A stretch of DNA of 53,617 nucleotides from Mesorhizobium sp. (GTDB lineage: Bacteria > Pseudomonadota > Alphaproteobacteria > Rhizobiales > Rhizobiaceae). Positions 1 to 7,529 of this stretch are shown here, piece after piece. The notes below the pieces were generated by a model that was given only the letters and a program-made list of their open reading frames with translations, was not told the DNA's origin and did not search any database. The first letter of the stretch is position 1. Each line of letters begins with the position of its first letter. Both the position numbers and the translations under genes were made by a program. Location of the stretch: assembly GCF_017306585.1 (NCBI RefSeq), contig NZ_JAFKIC010000125.1, positions 1-53,617 of the forward strand, read 5' to 3'.

Positions 1-193
1 CATCCTGATTGCAACGATCGCCCAGAGAACATCGCTGCAATGCCTTATCCAACAGGTGCGGCGAATAAATCCCATAATCCATTGAAAATACATGCATTTT
101 TTGGTGATAGAGAATGCAACAATAGACGAAACTGCCTACATTGGAACTTGCTAAGCGATAGAAATCAAACAGATACTGTTGAGCCACAGCCGC

Positions 194-391
194 TCACGAG
201 AAACTGCCCAGCTCGGGATAGCCGAGATCGGCGAGACCGAACATTTCGTCGCCATTGGCATTCAATTCGATCGCAATCCAAACTCCTTCGCCGAGCAGAT
301 TGAAGAACTTGACGACCGGCAGGTGATCGGCGTTGCGCTCGCGGACATTTGCGATCAGGCGCTCGCACAGTTCGCCAGTGAGGAGGATCAT
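194..391 (-). pseudogene. Truncated DUF2958 protein (65 aa)
   Basis: The 65-residue product starts MILLTGELCERLIAN and ends in the motif GDEMFGLADLGYPELGSFS. These match the first half of DUF2958 proteins, small plasmid/ICE-associated proteins of roughly 110 residues whose function is unknown (family knowledge). The start is well supported by an AGGAGG ribosome site just upstream of the ATG at 391. The reading frame stops at 194-196, straight after the PELG motif, where full-length relatives carry on with a second half. The bases beyond do not restore that half in an obvious way. I read it as a 3'-truncated remnant, which also hints that the left flank is plasmid or island backbone. Confidence 0.6.
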
Positions 392-508
392 GCCGCCCTC
401 CTGTTGATCTCGGTCTCATCGACCTCGCGCCCTAATGTCGGTCCTGGCCTGATGGATGGATCGCTACGGCGGCAATCCGATTCACTCGGCCGTGCCGCCA
501 CTACAATT

Positions 509-1066
509 TCACATACCCCCGCCGCAGCCGTCGGACAGGTTCCAAACATCCACGATCTGCTTGCCGGTAAAACCGTGTTCATGGATCAGGTATTTCGCCA
601 GTCCGCCATACATCTTCCAGCGCCAGCATTGGCAGCAGCACGGGCCTTTCTCGTTTGAATTGGCCATTGCGTAGTCGTAAGCCTTCTGCTCATCGCCGGT
701 GAGCTGCATGTCATAGTAGGCCGTCGCCTGTTGCGCGGTCGCCACCGGTATGTCGTAGGGATCCTGCGGGATCATCGCGATGTCGCCGTATTTGGTCAGG
801 CCATCCGTTTGTTCTGAATAGCGCTTCAGGTCCATCGGACTGCAACACGAGCCCTTGATCCGCGATATGGCCGGCATGGTGGCGATCGAGTCCGTGAACT
901 TGCTCAAGCAGGAGCTGTTGCCATTGTGGCTGAGATCCTCGAAACGCTTAATCAACCACGGATCGCTGGCAGCGACCGCTGTGTTGGCGCTCAGGAAGAC
1001 CATCAGCCCGGCGACCGCGACCGCCATGGCGAGCGTTTTTCCCGCGAGGTTCGAAATAGGGGCCAT
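509..1066 (-). CDS. Secreted Cys-rich protein with PCYCGC-like motif
   Basis: The protein has 185 residues and an N-terminal signal peptide or anchor (about residues 10-33, ending TAVAA). The C-terminal third holds a dense cysteine patch, GPCCCQCWRWKMYGGLAKY, followed by a helix and a terminal DGCGG. This layout resembles the PCYCGC-motif family (PF13798), small exported proteins often found beside copper or thiol-redox genes. A second CC pair (GSCCSPMDLKRY) lies mid-protein. An AAAGGAA ribosome site precedes the ATG. It is the last gene of the minus-strand thiol/copper run, 22 bases after ccdA. A periplasmic metal-binding or thiol-redox role is inferred from the cysteines and neighbours; family membership rests on motif resemblance only. 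Confidence 0.65.
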   Translation of the reverse strand: MAPISNLAGKTLAMAVAVAGLMVFLSANTAVAASDPWLIKRFEDLSHNGNSSCLSKFTDSIATMPAISRIKGSCCSPMDLKRYSEQTDGLTKYGDIAMIPQDPYDIPVATAQQATAYYDMQLTGDEQKAYDYAMANSNEKGPCCCQCWRWKMYGGLAKYLIHEHGFTGKQIVDVWNLSDGCGGGM

Positions 1067-1088
1067 TTGAAAATTCCTTTCCCGGCCT

Positions 1089-1823
1089 TCAGCCGATGCG
1101 CGTGAATATCGGAAACTGCTCGAGAAGCCAGAACGAGAATGTCGACATCTGTCCGGTGATCATGGCGAGCCCCATGACGACCATGATCGCGCCGGCGGCC
1201 GGTTGCAGCAGCCGGCCTGCCCGGCGCATCGCCTTTAGCCGCCGCGCTAGGCTGTCGGTGAACAGCGCGGCAAGCAGGAACGGAACGCCAAGGCCAAGCG
1301 AGTAGATCGCAAGCAGGGCAACGCCGTCGGCGACCGTGGCGGAGGCAGCACCCACGGTCAGGATCGAGCCAAGAATCGGACCGATGCAAGGCGTCCAGCC
1401 AAAGGCGAAGGCCAGACCGAGCGCGTAAGCAGACATCGCACGGCCGCCCGGCGCGGCGGCATGAAACCGCGCTTCGCGCATCATCCAGCCCGGTCGGACG
1501 AGACCGATCAGGAACAGGCCGAACAGGATGACGACGGTGCCGCCGACGAGGTTGAGTTCGATGCGGTAGCTAAGCAACAGCCGCCCGAGCGCCGTGGCGC
1601 TGGCGCCCAGCACAATGAAGACGGTCGAGAACCCGAGCACGAAGCACAAACTGAGGCCCGCCGCCGACAAGCGGGCCGTCCGATCGGCCGGCCCGTCAGG
1701 CTGCGTTCGACCGGCGACATAGGAAACATAGCCGGGCACCAGTGGCAGCACGCAGGGAGAGAGAAACGAGACGATGCCCGCCGCAAACGCGGTCAGCACG
1801 CCGATGTTGGAGAGTTCGGGCAT
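1089..1823 (-). CDS. ccdA: CcdA/DsbD-family thiol-disulfide transporter
   Basis: The product has 244 residues and six or more hydrophobic segments. The CcdA signature is clear: AAGIVSFLSPCVLPLVPGYVSY near the N-terminus and FAFGWTPCIGPILGSIL in the second half. The two conserved cysteines (SPC and TPC) are the pair that passes electrons from cytoplasmic thioredoxin to periplasmic partners in this family. Here the likely partners are the TlpA-, CcmG- and DsbA-type proteins and SCO encoded directly upstream. It starts 12 bases after the DsbA-family gene stops, so co-transcription is expected. The length fits stand-alone CcdA rather than full DsbD. Confidence 0.92.
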   Translation of the reverse strand: MPELSNIGVLTAFAAGIVSFLSPCVLPLVPGYVSYVAGRTQPDGPADRTARLSAAGLSLCFVLGFSTVFIVLGASATALGRLLLSYRIELNLVGGTVVILFGLFLIGLVRPGWMMREARFHAAAPGGRAMSAYALGLAFAFGWTPCIGPILGSILTVGAASATVADGVALLAIYSLGLGVPFLLAALFTDSLARRLKAMRRAGRLLQPAAGAIMVVMGLAMITGQMSTFSFWLLEQFPIFTRIG

Positions 1824-1835
1824 CGATCAGCTACC

Positions 1836-2633
1836 TCATTTCTGCAGCCCCCGCGCCCGCTCGATCAGTTTTTTCATCGTCTCAAGATCGGTGGCGCCGG
1901 GAAAAATCTGATCCCCAACAATAAAACCTGGAGTTCCGGTTATTTTTAGCGCTTGGGCTAGTTCCATATTGCGGTCGATCGACGCCTGGATTTCCGGGCT
2001 CTGCATGTCGGTCTGCATGCGCGGGACATCGAGGCCTGCCTCGGCCGCGACCTTGAGCACCACCGCCTCGGTCACCCGTGTCTTGGCGCCGAACAACGCC
2101 TTGTGGAACTCCACGTACTTCCCTTGTCGGTCGGCCGCGAGTGCTGCCTTGGCCGCGAACACGGAAGCCGGCCCGAGGATGGGGAATTCCTTGTAGACGA
2201 TCTTGAGTTGCGGATCGTCGGCCACGGCTTGCGCCATGATAGGTGCTACCTGGCGGCAATAGGGACAGTTGTAGTCGAAGAATTCGACCATGGTGACGTT
2301 GCCTTCCACGTTGCCGCCAACGGGGCTTTGCTTGTCTCGAAGGATATCGTCGGCACGCGACGCAAGCGTCGCCTTTGCCTCGGCCGCATCGGCCTCGCGC
2401 TGGCGTGCCTCCAACCCTTGTATCGCCTCCATGATGACCTCGGGATGCGCGATAATGTAGTCGTGCACCCGTTGGTCGAACTGGTCCTGGGACATTTCAC
2501 CGGCCGCGATCGCCGATCGCTGTGCGCCCTGAAAGCCCGGGTTGAGCAGGAGCCATCCCGTCACTCCGGCAAGCAGAAGCGTGCGGACAAGCCAGCCCCC
2601 GTATCGATTTGCCTGTTTTAGCCTGCTGATCAT
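1836..2633 (-). CDS. DsbA-family periplasmic thiol-disulfide oxidoreductase
   Basis: The 265-residue protein has an N-terminal membrane anchor (about residues 13-32), a helical N-terminal extension (DQRVHDYIIAHPEVIMEAIQ), then a thioredoxin fold. The active site is FFDYNCPYCRQVAPIM, and the cis-proline loop is ITGTPGFIVGDQIFPGA. This is the Com1/ScsC-BdbD-like subgroup of DsbA proteins, which make or isomerise disulfides outside the cytoplasmic membrane. Its ATG overlaps the end of the SCO gene by four bases (ATGA), so translation is probably coupled; a GGAGAG site sits in the SCO tail. Placed between SCO and CcdA, it may serve copper-site maturation or metal-stress protein folding. Confidence 0.9.
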   Translation of the reverse strand: MISRLKQANRYGGWLVRTLLLAGVTGWLLLNPGFQGAQRSAIAAGEMSQDQFDQRVHDYIIAHPEVIMEAIQGLEARQREADAAEAKATLASRADDILRDKQSPVGGNVEGNVTMVEFFDYNCPYCRQVAPIMAQAVADDPQLKIVYKEFPILGPASVFAAKAALAADRQGKYVEFHKALFGAKTRVTEAVVLKVAAEAGLDVPRMQTDMQSPEIQASIDRNMELAQALKITGTPGFIVGDQIFPGATDLETMKKLIERARGLQK

Positions 2634-3427
2634 GTACGTCTCTCCTTGTTATCCGTTAAGGAGGCCGGGTCGGCATGGCCCCCGATGAAAACTGCGTCAA
2701 AGAGGTCTTTCAGTTTTGCCAGCCAGCCCTCGTCCTGCTCATGGTGCGGACGCTCGACGTCGTTGGTGAGCGCGTTGACGAAGGTGACGAGATTGATCGG
2801 CGCAAAATTCAGGCCGTGGAAATTCGCCCGCCAGCGGCCCTGCTTGTCGATCACATGAGTGACGGTGCCGTGCATCTGATAGCCGTCATCGGTCAGGGCA
2901 AACTTGTGGCCGAAGGCCTCCGCCAATTTGCGGGTCGTGTCCTCCGGCTGTTCCTGGGTCGTGGTCAGGGGCAACCAGTTCACCGGGTCGAGCCCATGGG
3001 CCGGCCCGTAATTGCGCAGCACGTCCGGCGTGTCTCTCGTGGGATCCGTCGTGATGGTCACGAAGGTGACCTGATCCTTCATCGGCGTGCCGTTCACCAT
3101 CGTCTGGATCTCGGCAATCTTCTCGGCATGGAGAGGGCACACATCCGGACACGAGGTGTAGATGAAGTGAAGGACGACGACCTTGCCACGCAGATCGGCC
3201 ATTCGCACGACGTGCCCTTCGGCGGAGCGCAGCGCAAAATCGGGCGCTGGCTTGTCGATCTGCTGGAAATACTTCTCGTCGCCCTGAAGCATTGCGTCGA
3301 CTTCATCCAGCGAGTGCGCTTCCGCACTCTGGACAAAGCTGAAAACCAGTGCCGTCAGCGCGATGAGGCTGCGCAGCAGGTGCATCCCCAGCGAAGCCTT
3401 CGGCTCTTTTTGGACCCGGACGAACAT
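2630..3427 (-). CDS. SCO1/SenC-family copper chaperone / thiol reductase
   Basis: The product has 265 residues from the ATG at 3427. A GTG at 3430 and an ATG at 3385 are alternatives; the 3385 start would give a more typical signal peptide, MHLLRSLIALTALVFSFV. The SCO copper site is present: CPDVCP (FIYTSCPDVCPLHAEK) with the distal histidine in MHGTVTHVID. SCO proteins bind copper and reduce cysteines during Cu(A) assembly of cytochrome oxidase. The C-terminal extension (about 50 residues after the fold) has no recognised domain. The start overlaps the stop of the preceding small membrane gene, and the end overlaps the DsbA-family gene, indicating one operon. Confidence 0.9.
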   Translation of the reverse strand: MFVRVQKEPKASLGMHLLRSLIALTALVFSFVQSAEAHSLDEVDAMLQGDEKYFQQIDKPAPDFALRSAEGHVVRMADLRGKVVVLHFIYTSCPDVCPLHAEKIAEIQTMVNGTPMKDQVTFVTITTDPTRDTPDVLRNYGPAHGLDPVNWLPLTTTQEQPEDTTRKLAEAFGHKFALTDDGYQMHGTVTHVIDKQGRWRANFHGLNFAPINLVTFVNALTNDVERPHHEQDEGWLAKLKDLFDAVFIGGHADPASLTDNKERRT

Positions 3428-3753
3428 CACCTATTGTCTTTCGGGTTGATGGGCACCGCGTTGGCGCCATCGCCCTCACCGTCGGCTTTTGGGACAACAT
3501 TTTCGGTCGAGCAGGCGCGGCCGGTCATCCTGTTCATGCAGAGGCCAAGCGCGCACATGGCGACGCAGGGCAGGACGCTGAGCAACAGCGGCGCGACGCC
3601 GACCGCGACCAGCAAGGTCCAGTTGAAGGCGAGGCCGGCAATGGCAATGACCGCGCCTGCAGCGCTCAGGCCCCGCCAACCGCCGAGATAGTTGCGGATG
3701 GCGAAGTCGCCACCGGGCGAGGCCTTGGTTCGGGTCAGTTCCGTAGCGGTCAT
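3427..3753 (-). CDS. Small two-TM Cys-containing membrane protein
   Basis: The protein is 108 residues from the ATG at 3753 (MTATELTRTK), chosen because AGAAAGGAAA lies just upstream; the frame stays open further back without a good start. Two adjacent hydrophobic segments span about residues 23-60. The second ends in PCVAMCALGLCMNRM, with three cysteines near the membrane face, and another cysteine follows in GRACSTEN. I do not recognise a named family. Its stop overlaps the SCO start, and it begins 14 bases after the TlpA-like gene, so it belongs to the same transcription unit. A membrane partner for SCO or copper handling is a guess from position and cysteines. Confidence 0.75.
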   Translation of the reverse strand: MTATELTRTKASPGGDFAIRNYLGGWRGLSAAGAVIAIAGLAFNWTLLVAVGVAPLLLSVLPCVAMCALGLCMNRMTGRACSTENVVPKADGEGDGANAVPINPKDNR

Positions 3754-3767
3754 CTCATTTTCCTTTC

Positions 3768-4289
3768 TCAGTCTGCGGCGACATGGCGGCGGATGAACGC
3801 GACCATTTCGGGCGCGTCCCATTCCGCCGGACCGATCAGCCGACCGACTTCCATGCCCTTGCTGTCGATCAGCAAGGTTGTCGGCAGGCCGAAGACGCCG
3901 AGCGCGAACATTGCCTTGCTCGATGTGTCGATGTTGAGGGCGAGATGAGCGATGCCGATCTCCGTGAAGAACTGTTTCACCATGTCCGGGCTACGATCTA
4001 TCGACAGCGCGACGACCTCGAAATCTGGCCCGCCGAGTTTGGCCTGCAGCCGGTCGAGCGTCGGCATCTCTTTCCGGCAGGGCGCGCACCATGTCGCCCA
4101 GATGTTAAGCAGCACGGCCTTGCCGGAAAATTCGGCGAGTGTTCTGCGCCCGCCCTCGGCGTCCTCGAAGCTGATTTCCGGCACCGGCAGGGGAGCCTCG
4201 TGAACGGCAAAATTCTGCGGCGCCTCGATAGCGGTTGCGGGCTCCACCGCGAGTATTGCGCCGAAGAGGGCGAGAGCAAGTATCTTCAT
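3768..4289 (-). CDS. TlpA-like periplasmic thioredoxin
   Basis: The 173-residue product has a cleavable signal peptide (MKILALALFGAILAV..ATA) and a thioredoxin fold. The active site is IWATWCAPCRKEMPTL and the cis-proline loop is VFGLPTTLLIDSKG. TlpA/ResA-type proteins reduce periplasmic disulfides; in rhizobia TlpA reduces SCO and the Cu(A) site of cytochrome oxidase (family knowledge). The ATG overlaps the end of the CcmG-like gene (ATGA), so the two are translationally coupled. The neighbouring SCO gene is an obvious candidate client, and CcdA a candidate electron donor. Confidence 0.9.
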   Translation of the reverse strand: MKILALALFGAILAVEPATAIEAPQNFAVHEAPLPVPEISFEDAEGGRRTLAEFSGKAVLLNIWATWCAPCRKEMPTLDRLQAKLGGPDFEVVALSIDRSPDMVKQFFTEIGIAHLALNIDTSSKAMFALGVFGLPTTLLIDSKGMEVGRLIGPAEWDAPEMVAFIRRHVAAD

Positions 4290-4891
4290 GGTTGCTGCTC
4301 CTTCGCCTCTGCCCTCAGGCGCTCGACCAGCGGCAGGATCGTCTTCCCAAGCGCCTCTTGGGTCACCGCGCCAATGTACTTGTAGGCAATGCGGCCGTCG
4401 GCGCTCACCACGAAGGTTTCAGGTACACCGTAGACGCCCCAGTCGATGGCGACGCGGCCGTTCAGGTCCGCTCCGGCACGCGTGTAAGGATCGCCCATCG
4501 TGTCGAGCCATCTTGCAGCGCCGTCGGGCCTGTCCTTGTAGTTGAGGCCGTGGAGCGGCACCTTGCTGTCGGCCGCCAGCTGCATGAACACGGGATGCTC
4601 CTCGCGGCAGGCGAGGCACCATGACGCAAAGACGTTGACGAGCGAAACCTCGCCCTGGAGGTCGCCGCCCGACAAGCCGAGCGTGCGTCCCTTAACAGGT
4701 GCCAGGCTGAAGGCGGGCACCGGCTTACCGATCAGCGCCGAGGGAATGTCCGACGCATTGCGGGTAAGTCCCCAGGCAAGCACAATGGCGAGCCCTGCAA
4801 AAACCACCACAGGCAGGACCACCAGCAGCAGCCGCCAAACGGGCCGGCTGGCCGGCCGATCTGATCCAAGAATCTCACCGCGGGTCATCAT
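4286..4891 (-). CDS. CcmG/DsbE-like thiol:disulfide interchange protein
   Basis: The product has 201 residues from the ATG at 4891 (a second ATG follows at 4888; the frame is open back to a TTG at 4903). One N-terminal membrane anchor (about residues 19-42) precedes a thioredoxin domain with the motif VFASWCLACREEHPVF and the loop VYGVPETFVVSADG. The CcmG-family features GLNYKD and DWGVYGVPETF are present. CcmG reduces apocytochrome c haem-binding cysteines. No other ccm gene is present, so here it may instead serve periplasmic copper proteins. The start lies inside the end of a 57-residue ORF and the stop overlaps the TlpA-like gene. Confidence 0.88.
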   Translation of the reverse strand: MMTRGEILGSDRPASRPVWRLLLVVLPVVVFAGLAIVLAWGLTRNASDIPSALIGKPVPAFSLAPVKGRTLGLSGGDLQGEVSLVNVFASWCLACREEHPVFMQLAADSKVPLHGLNYKDRPDGAARWLDTMGDPYTRAGADLNGRVAIDWGVYGVPETFVVSADGRIAYKYIGAVTQEALGKTILPLVERLRAEAKEQQP

Positions 4892-5048
4892 GCCACCGCC
4901 CAAATGTGATTCCCTGCCCCGTTCGCACGTATCTTGCGAGCGCTGCCACTGTGAGCAACAGAACGACTAGGACAAGAAAGCCCGCAACGGACAGAAACGT
5001 CATGGCCAGCCAGGTTTTGGCAGGGCAATCGGACATATTGGCCATCAT
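4875..5048 (-). CDS. Unlisted 57-aa single-pass membrane protein
   Basis: I translated this by hand from the gap between the DUF411 and CcmG-like genes. It starts with tandem ATGs at 5048/5045, 9 bases after the DUF411 stop; GAGG overlaps that stop codon. The product begins MMANMSDCPAKTWLAMTF, has one strongly hydrophobic segment (about residues 15-38, rich in V, L and A), and ends in a short basic tail (ARYVRTGQG, then GRWHDDPR). One cysteine sits before the membrane segment. Its end overlaps the start of the CcmG-like gene by 17 bases. The position is reminiscent of ccmD before ccmG in cytochrome-c operons, but the sequence does not look like CcmD. Unknown function; likely real because of its start context and packing. 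Confidence 0.55.
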   Translation of the reverse strand: MMANMSDCPAKTWLAMTFLSVAGFLVLVVLLLTVAALARYVRTGQGITFGRWHDDPR

Positions 5049-5057
5049 CGCAATGCC

Positions 5058-5498
5058 TCACTCTGTTGCGTAAACGGTAGGTGCTTTGCCGTCCTTCGTG
5101 AAAGCGTAGATCGTCCAGGTCCCAGCCTTCTCGCCACCCATGCCGGGAGCGCCGGTCGGCATGCCGGCCAGCGTGATGCCGGTGATGGCAGGCCGTTCGG
5201 TCAACAGCTTCTTGACGATATCGACTGGTACCAGGCCGTCGACGACATAGCCGTCGACCATCAGCGTGTGACAGCCTTCGAGGTCGGCCGGCACGCCGGC
5301 ATCACTGCTGATCTGGGATAGGTTGTTGACCGGCTTGATGTCGACCTTGAAGCCGTTGTGTTCCAGATATCTGGCGTAGGATTCGCAGCAGCTACATTGC
5401 GGATTCTTGTACATCACCGCGTTGATGGTCGCCGCGACAGCAGGCAGCGGCATGGCGATCGCAATAGCGAAGGCGGCGAGGGAGTAAGTCAGTTTCAT
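5058..5498 (-). CDS. DUF411 periplasmic metal-binding protein
   Basis: The 146-residue product has a signal peptide (MKLTYSLAAFAIAIAMPLPAVAA) followed by the DUF411 core. That core has the motif YKNPQCSCCESYARYLEHNGF, a CxCC cluster, then CHTLMVDGYVVDGLVPVD and GITLAGMPTGAPGM. DUF411 proteins are commonly encoded next to copper and silver resistance genes and are thought to bind metal in the periplasm. It lies 64 bases after the multicopper oxidase gene in the same direction. The length is normal for the family. Confidence 0.9.
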   Translation of the reverse strand: MKLTYSLAAFAIAIAMPLPAVAATINAVMYKNPQCSCCESYARYLEHNGFKVDIKPVNNLSQISSDAGVPADLEGCHTLMVDGYVVDGLVPVDIVKKLLTERPAITGITLAGMPTGAPGMGGEKAGTWTIYAFTKDGKAPTVYATE

Positions 5499-5562
5499 TG
5501 CAGTTCTCCTTGGTTCATTGGTTGGTCTGGTTGGCGAAAAGGTTCAGCGATTGGCGAAGGAC

Positions 5563-7005
5563 TCAGGTGACTCGGAACACGGTCATCAGGCCGGCCATCT
5601 GATGGTCGGCGACATGGCAGTGCAACATCCAGTCGCCGGGATTGTCGGCGACGAAGGCGCATTCGATCGTGTCCTTGGGGGCGAGCAGCACCGTGTCCTG
5701 CCATTGCCGGTGCGGCACCGGCGAACCGTTGCGGGAAAGCACCAACATGCTGAAACCGTGGATGTGCATGGGATGCCACCAGGCGGTTTCGTTGCGCATG
5801 GTGAGATGACAAGTGGCGCCGCGTTTCAGCGTGAACTGCGGCGCCATGCCGGCGTGGCCGTCGCCGGTCATCGACATGCCGTTGATCGCCCAGGCAGCGA
5901 CGCCGTTTATGCCGGGCGTCGCCATGCCCATCATGCCGCCGACGCCGGCGAGCTTGCCTCCACCCATCATGCCGCCTTGCAGGATGATCTCCTGACGTTC
6001 GGCCCTGGTGAGGTCGGGTTCGGGCAAGGGATTGCGGGGTAGGTCAACAGGCGCATCGAGCGGATGGTTCCGCAGCGGCGGTGCGTTGTCATAGGCAAGC
6101 TTGGTCAGCGTGTAGACGAGACCGTCATAGAAGTCGTCGGTCACCGCGTAACGCGTGCCTGGGTCGCCCTGCATGTCGATCACGACATCGATGCGCATGG
6201 CAGGCGCGAGAACCAGCCGGCCGTCTTCCGCTTCGTACGGGTCACAGGGCTGGCCGTCGATCGCCACAATGATCGGGTGATGGCCTTCGAAGCGCAGTGC
6301 CATGATGCGGGCAAGCGAGGCGTTGATAATCCGCAGCCTGACGCGCTCGCCCGCCTTCACCAGTTGGTCGGCCGGCACCGTGCCGTTGATGGTAACGACA
6401 TTGCCGACGCGGCCGGACATGGCCGCGTCCATCGTGCTGCCGGAGCCGGGAACGATCTGCTTATCGGCGGTCAGCCGCCAGTCCTGGAGCATCCACACAA
6501 GGTCGCGATCCACAACAATAGGCTCGGCCTCCTCGACGATGAACGCGCCGGCAAGTCCGCGGCCGAGCTGCACGAGGCTGTCGGCATGCGGATGGTACCA
6601 GAAGGTGCCGGCGTCGGGCGGCGTGAACTCATAGACAAAGCTTGTTCCCGGCTTGATCGGTGCTTGGGTCAGGCCAGGCACGCCGTCCATGGCGTTTTGC
6701 AGCCGGATGCCATGCCAGTGAACCGTGGTATCCTCGGAAAGCCAATTCTGGACCGTGATGCGAACCGGCCTGCCCTGCTGCACACGTAGTATCGGGCCGG
6801 GCACCGTTCCGTCATAAGCCCAGACAGCGGTCCATGGACTATCCGGACCAGCAAGGCTGGCACGGCCGTGTGTTGCCTTCAGCTCGCGCTCATCGACCTC
6901 GGATGCCCGGAGTGACCTGGCGGTAAACAGGGTTGTCGAGGCAGCGCCTGCCGCCGCAACGAGAAATCCGCGGCGCGACATGAAATGACTGAAATCGGAA
7001 TTCAC
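5563..7005 (-). CDS. Tat-exported multicopper oxidase (axial Leu)
   Basis: The protein has 480 residues. The GTG at 7005 is preceded by GAGGGCACAAGG; an ATG at 6981 lies just before the twin-arginine signal MSRRGFLVAAAG. The copper sites are present: HWHG at 96-99, WYHPH at 136-140, HPMHIHG near 410 and HCHVADHQMAGLM at 462-474. The residue at the type-1 axial position (five after the last His) is Leu473 rather than the Met found in CueO-type enzymes. A Met/Gly-rich stretch (QGGMMGGGKLAGVGGMMG) near 345 resembles the Met-rich copper-binding inserts of cuprous oxidases. It probably oxidises Cu(I) in the periplasm and is second in the minus-strand copper/thiol run. Confidence 0.93.
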   Translation of the reverse strand: MNSDFSHFMSRRGFLVAAAGAASTTLFTARSLRASEVDERELKATHGRASLAGPDSPWTAVWAYDGTVPGPILRVQQGRPVRITVQNWLSEDTTVHWHGIRLQNAMDGVPGLTQAPIKPGTSFVYEFTPPDAGTFWYHPHADSLVQLGRGLAGAFIVEEAEPIVVDRDLVWMLQDWRLTADKQIVPGSGSTMDAAMSGRVGNVVTINGTVPADQLVKAGERVRLRIINASLARIMALRFEGHHPIIVAIDGQPCDPYEAEDGRLVLAPAMRIDVVIDMQGDPGTRYAVTDDFYDGLVYTLTKLAYDNAPPLRNHPLDAPVDLPRNPLPEPDLTRAERQEIILQGGMMGGGKLAGVGGMMGMATPGINGVAAWAINGMSMTGDGHAGMAPQFTLKRGATCHLTMRNETAWWHPMHIHGFSMLVLSRNGSPVPHRQWQDTVLLAPKDTIECAFVADNPGDWMLHCHVADHQMAGLMTVFRVT

Positions 7006-7025
7006 CCTTGTGCCCTCTGCGATCT

Positions 7026-7048
7026 CAATCGACGGCGGCCGTCGATTG
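7026..7048. promoter_or_regulatory. Perfect 10-bp inverted repeat before the oxidase gene
   Basis: CAATCGACGG, a 3-base CGG centre, then CCGTCGATTG form a perfect dyad 20 bases upstream of the multicopper oxidase start. It could be a repressor operator or an mRNA hairpin that sets expression or stability between the upstream Met-rich gene and the oxidase. No U-run follows on either strand, so a classical terminator is unlikely. Confidence 0.45.
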
Positions 7049-7130
7049 ATTGCTGTCCGCGCCCGCCGCTCAAGCGCGCGTAGCGGGCGACCAAACGCCA
7101 GAAATCAGCCGCAGGACGGCTAAACCAGCG

Positions 7131-7529
7131 TCAGACGAGATCGATGGGTCTTGGAGGGAATGGGTCGGGCACGGAACTTCGCCCGCGCAGGAACCGGGCT
7201 GGTAGCGCCGATGGCTGCTGCGCCCGCAGAACCATCCTGATGGCGAGATCTTGCGGCAACACAGCCAGGACAGGTGCGACGCATACCGGCGGACAGTGAA
7301 TCGGGTTGCCGCTGTCGCTCGTGCCCTTGAGGCAAGCCTTGCAATCGCCATTCATGGCGGAACCGGTGGCCATGCCGACGTCGGCGGGCATGGTCATGCC
7401 GCTGCCGGTCATCATCGTCATCTTGGCCGACATCACGCTGGCCTGAGCGGCAGAAAAGCTAAACCCGACAGTCAGGAAGACCGCGAGCAGCATGACAAGG
7501 ACGTGTTTTGGCGACGAGCATGCCATCAT
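7131..7529 (-). CDS. Secreted Met/Cys-rich small protein
   Basis: The product is 132 residues from the ATG at 7529 (or 131 from 7526). GAGGGC sits just upstream; the frame is open further back only to a TTG. A signal peptide (HVLVMLLAVFLTVGFSFSAAQA) is followed by a Met-rich stretch (SAKMTMMTGSGMTMPADVGM) and four cysteines in NGDCKACLK and IHCPPVCVAPV. The tail is proline-rich and ends PDPFPPRPIDLV. I recognise the style (small exported Met/Cys/His-rich proteins next to copper oxidases) but no named family. Being the first gene of the run, it may be a periplasmic copper-binding leader gene. Confidence 0.65.
   Translation of the reverse strand: MMACSSPKHVLVMLLAVFLTVGFSFSAAQASVMSAKMTMMTGSGMTMPADVGMATGSAMNGDCKACLKGTSDSGNPIHCPPVCVAPVLAVLPQDLAIRMVLRAQQPSALPARFLRGRSSVPDPFPPRPIDLV

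Noticed and set aside
2675-3691. 338-residue plus-strand open frame
   Set aside because: It is antisense to the SCO and small membrane genes, whose motifs are clear; long antisense frames are expected in GC-rich DNA.
4875-5048. The 57-residue protein as CcmD
   Set aside because: The position fits but the sequence lacks the short CcmD pattern and no other ccm gene is present except the CcmG-like one.
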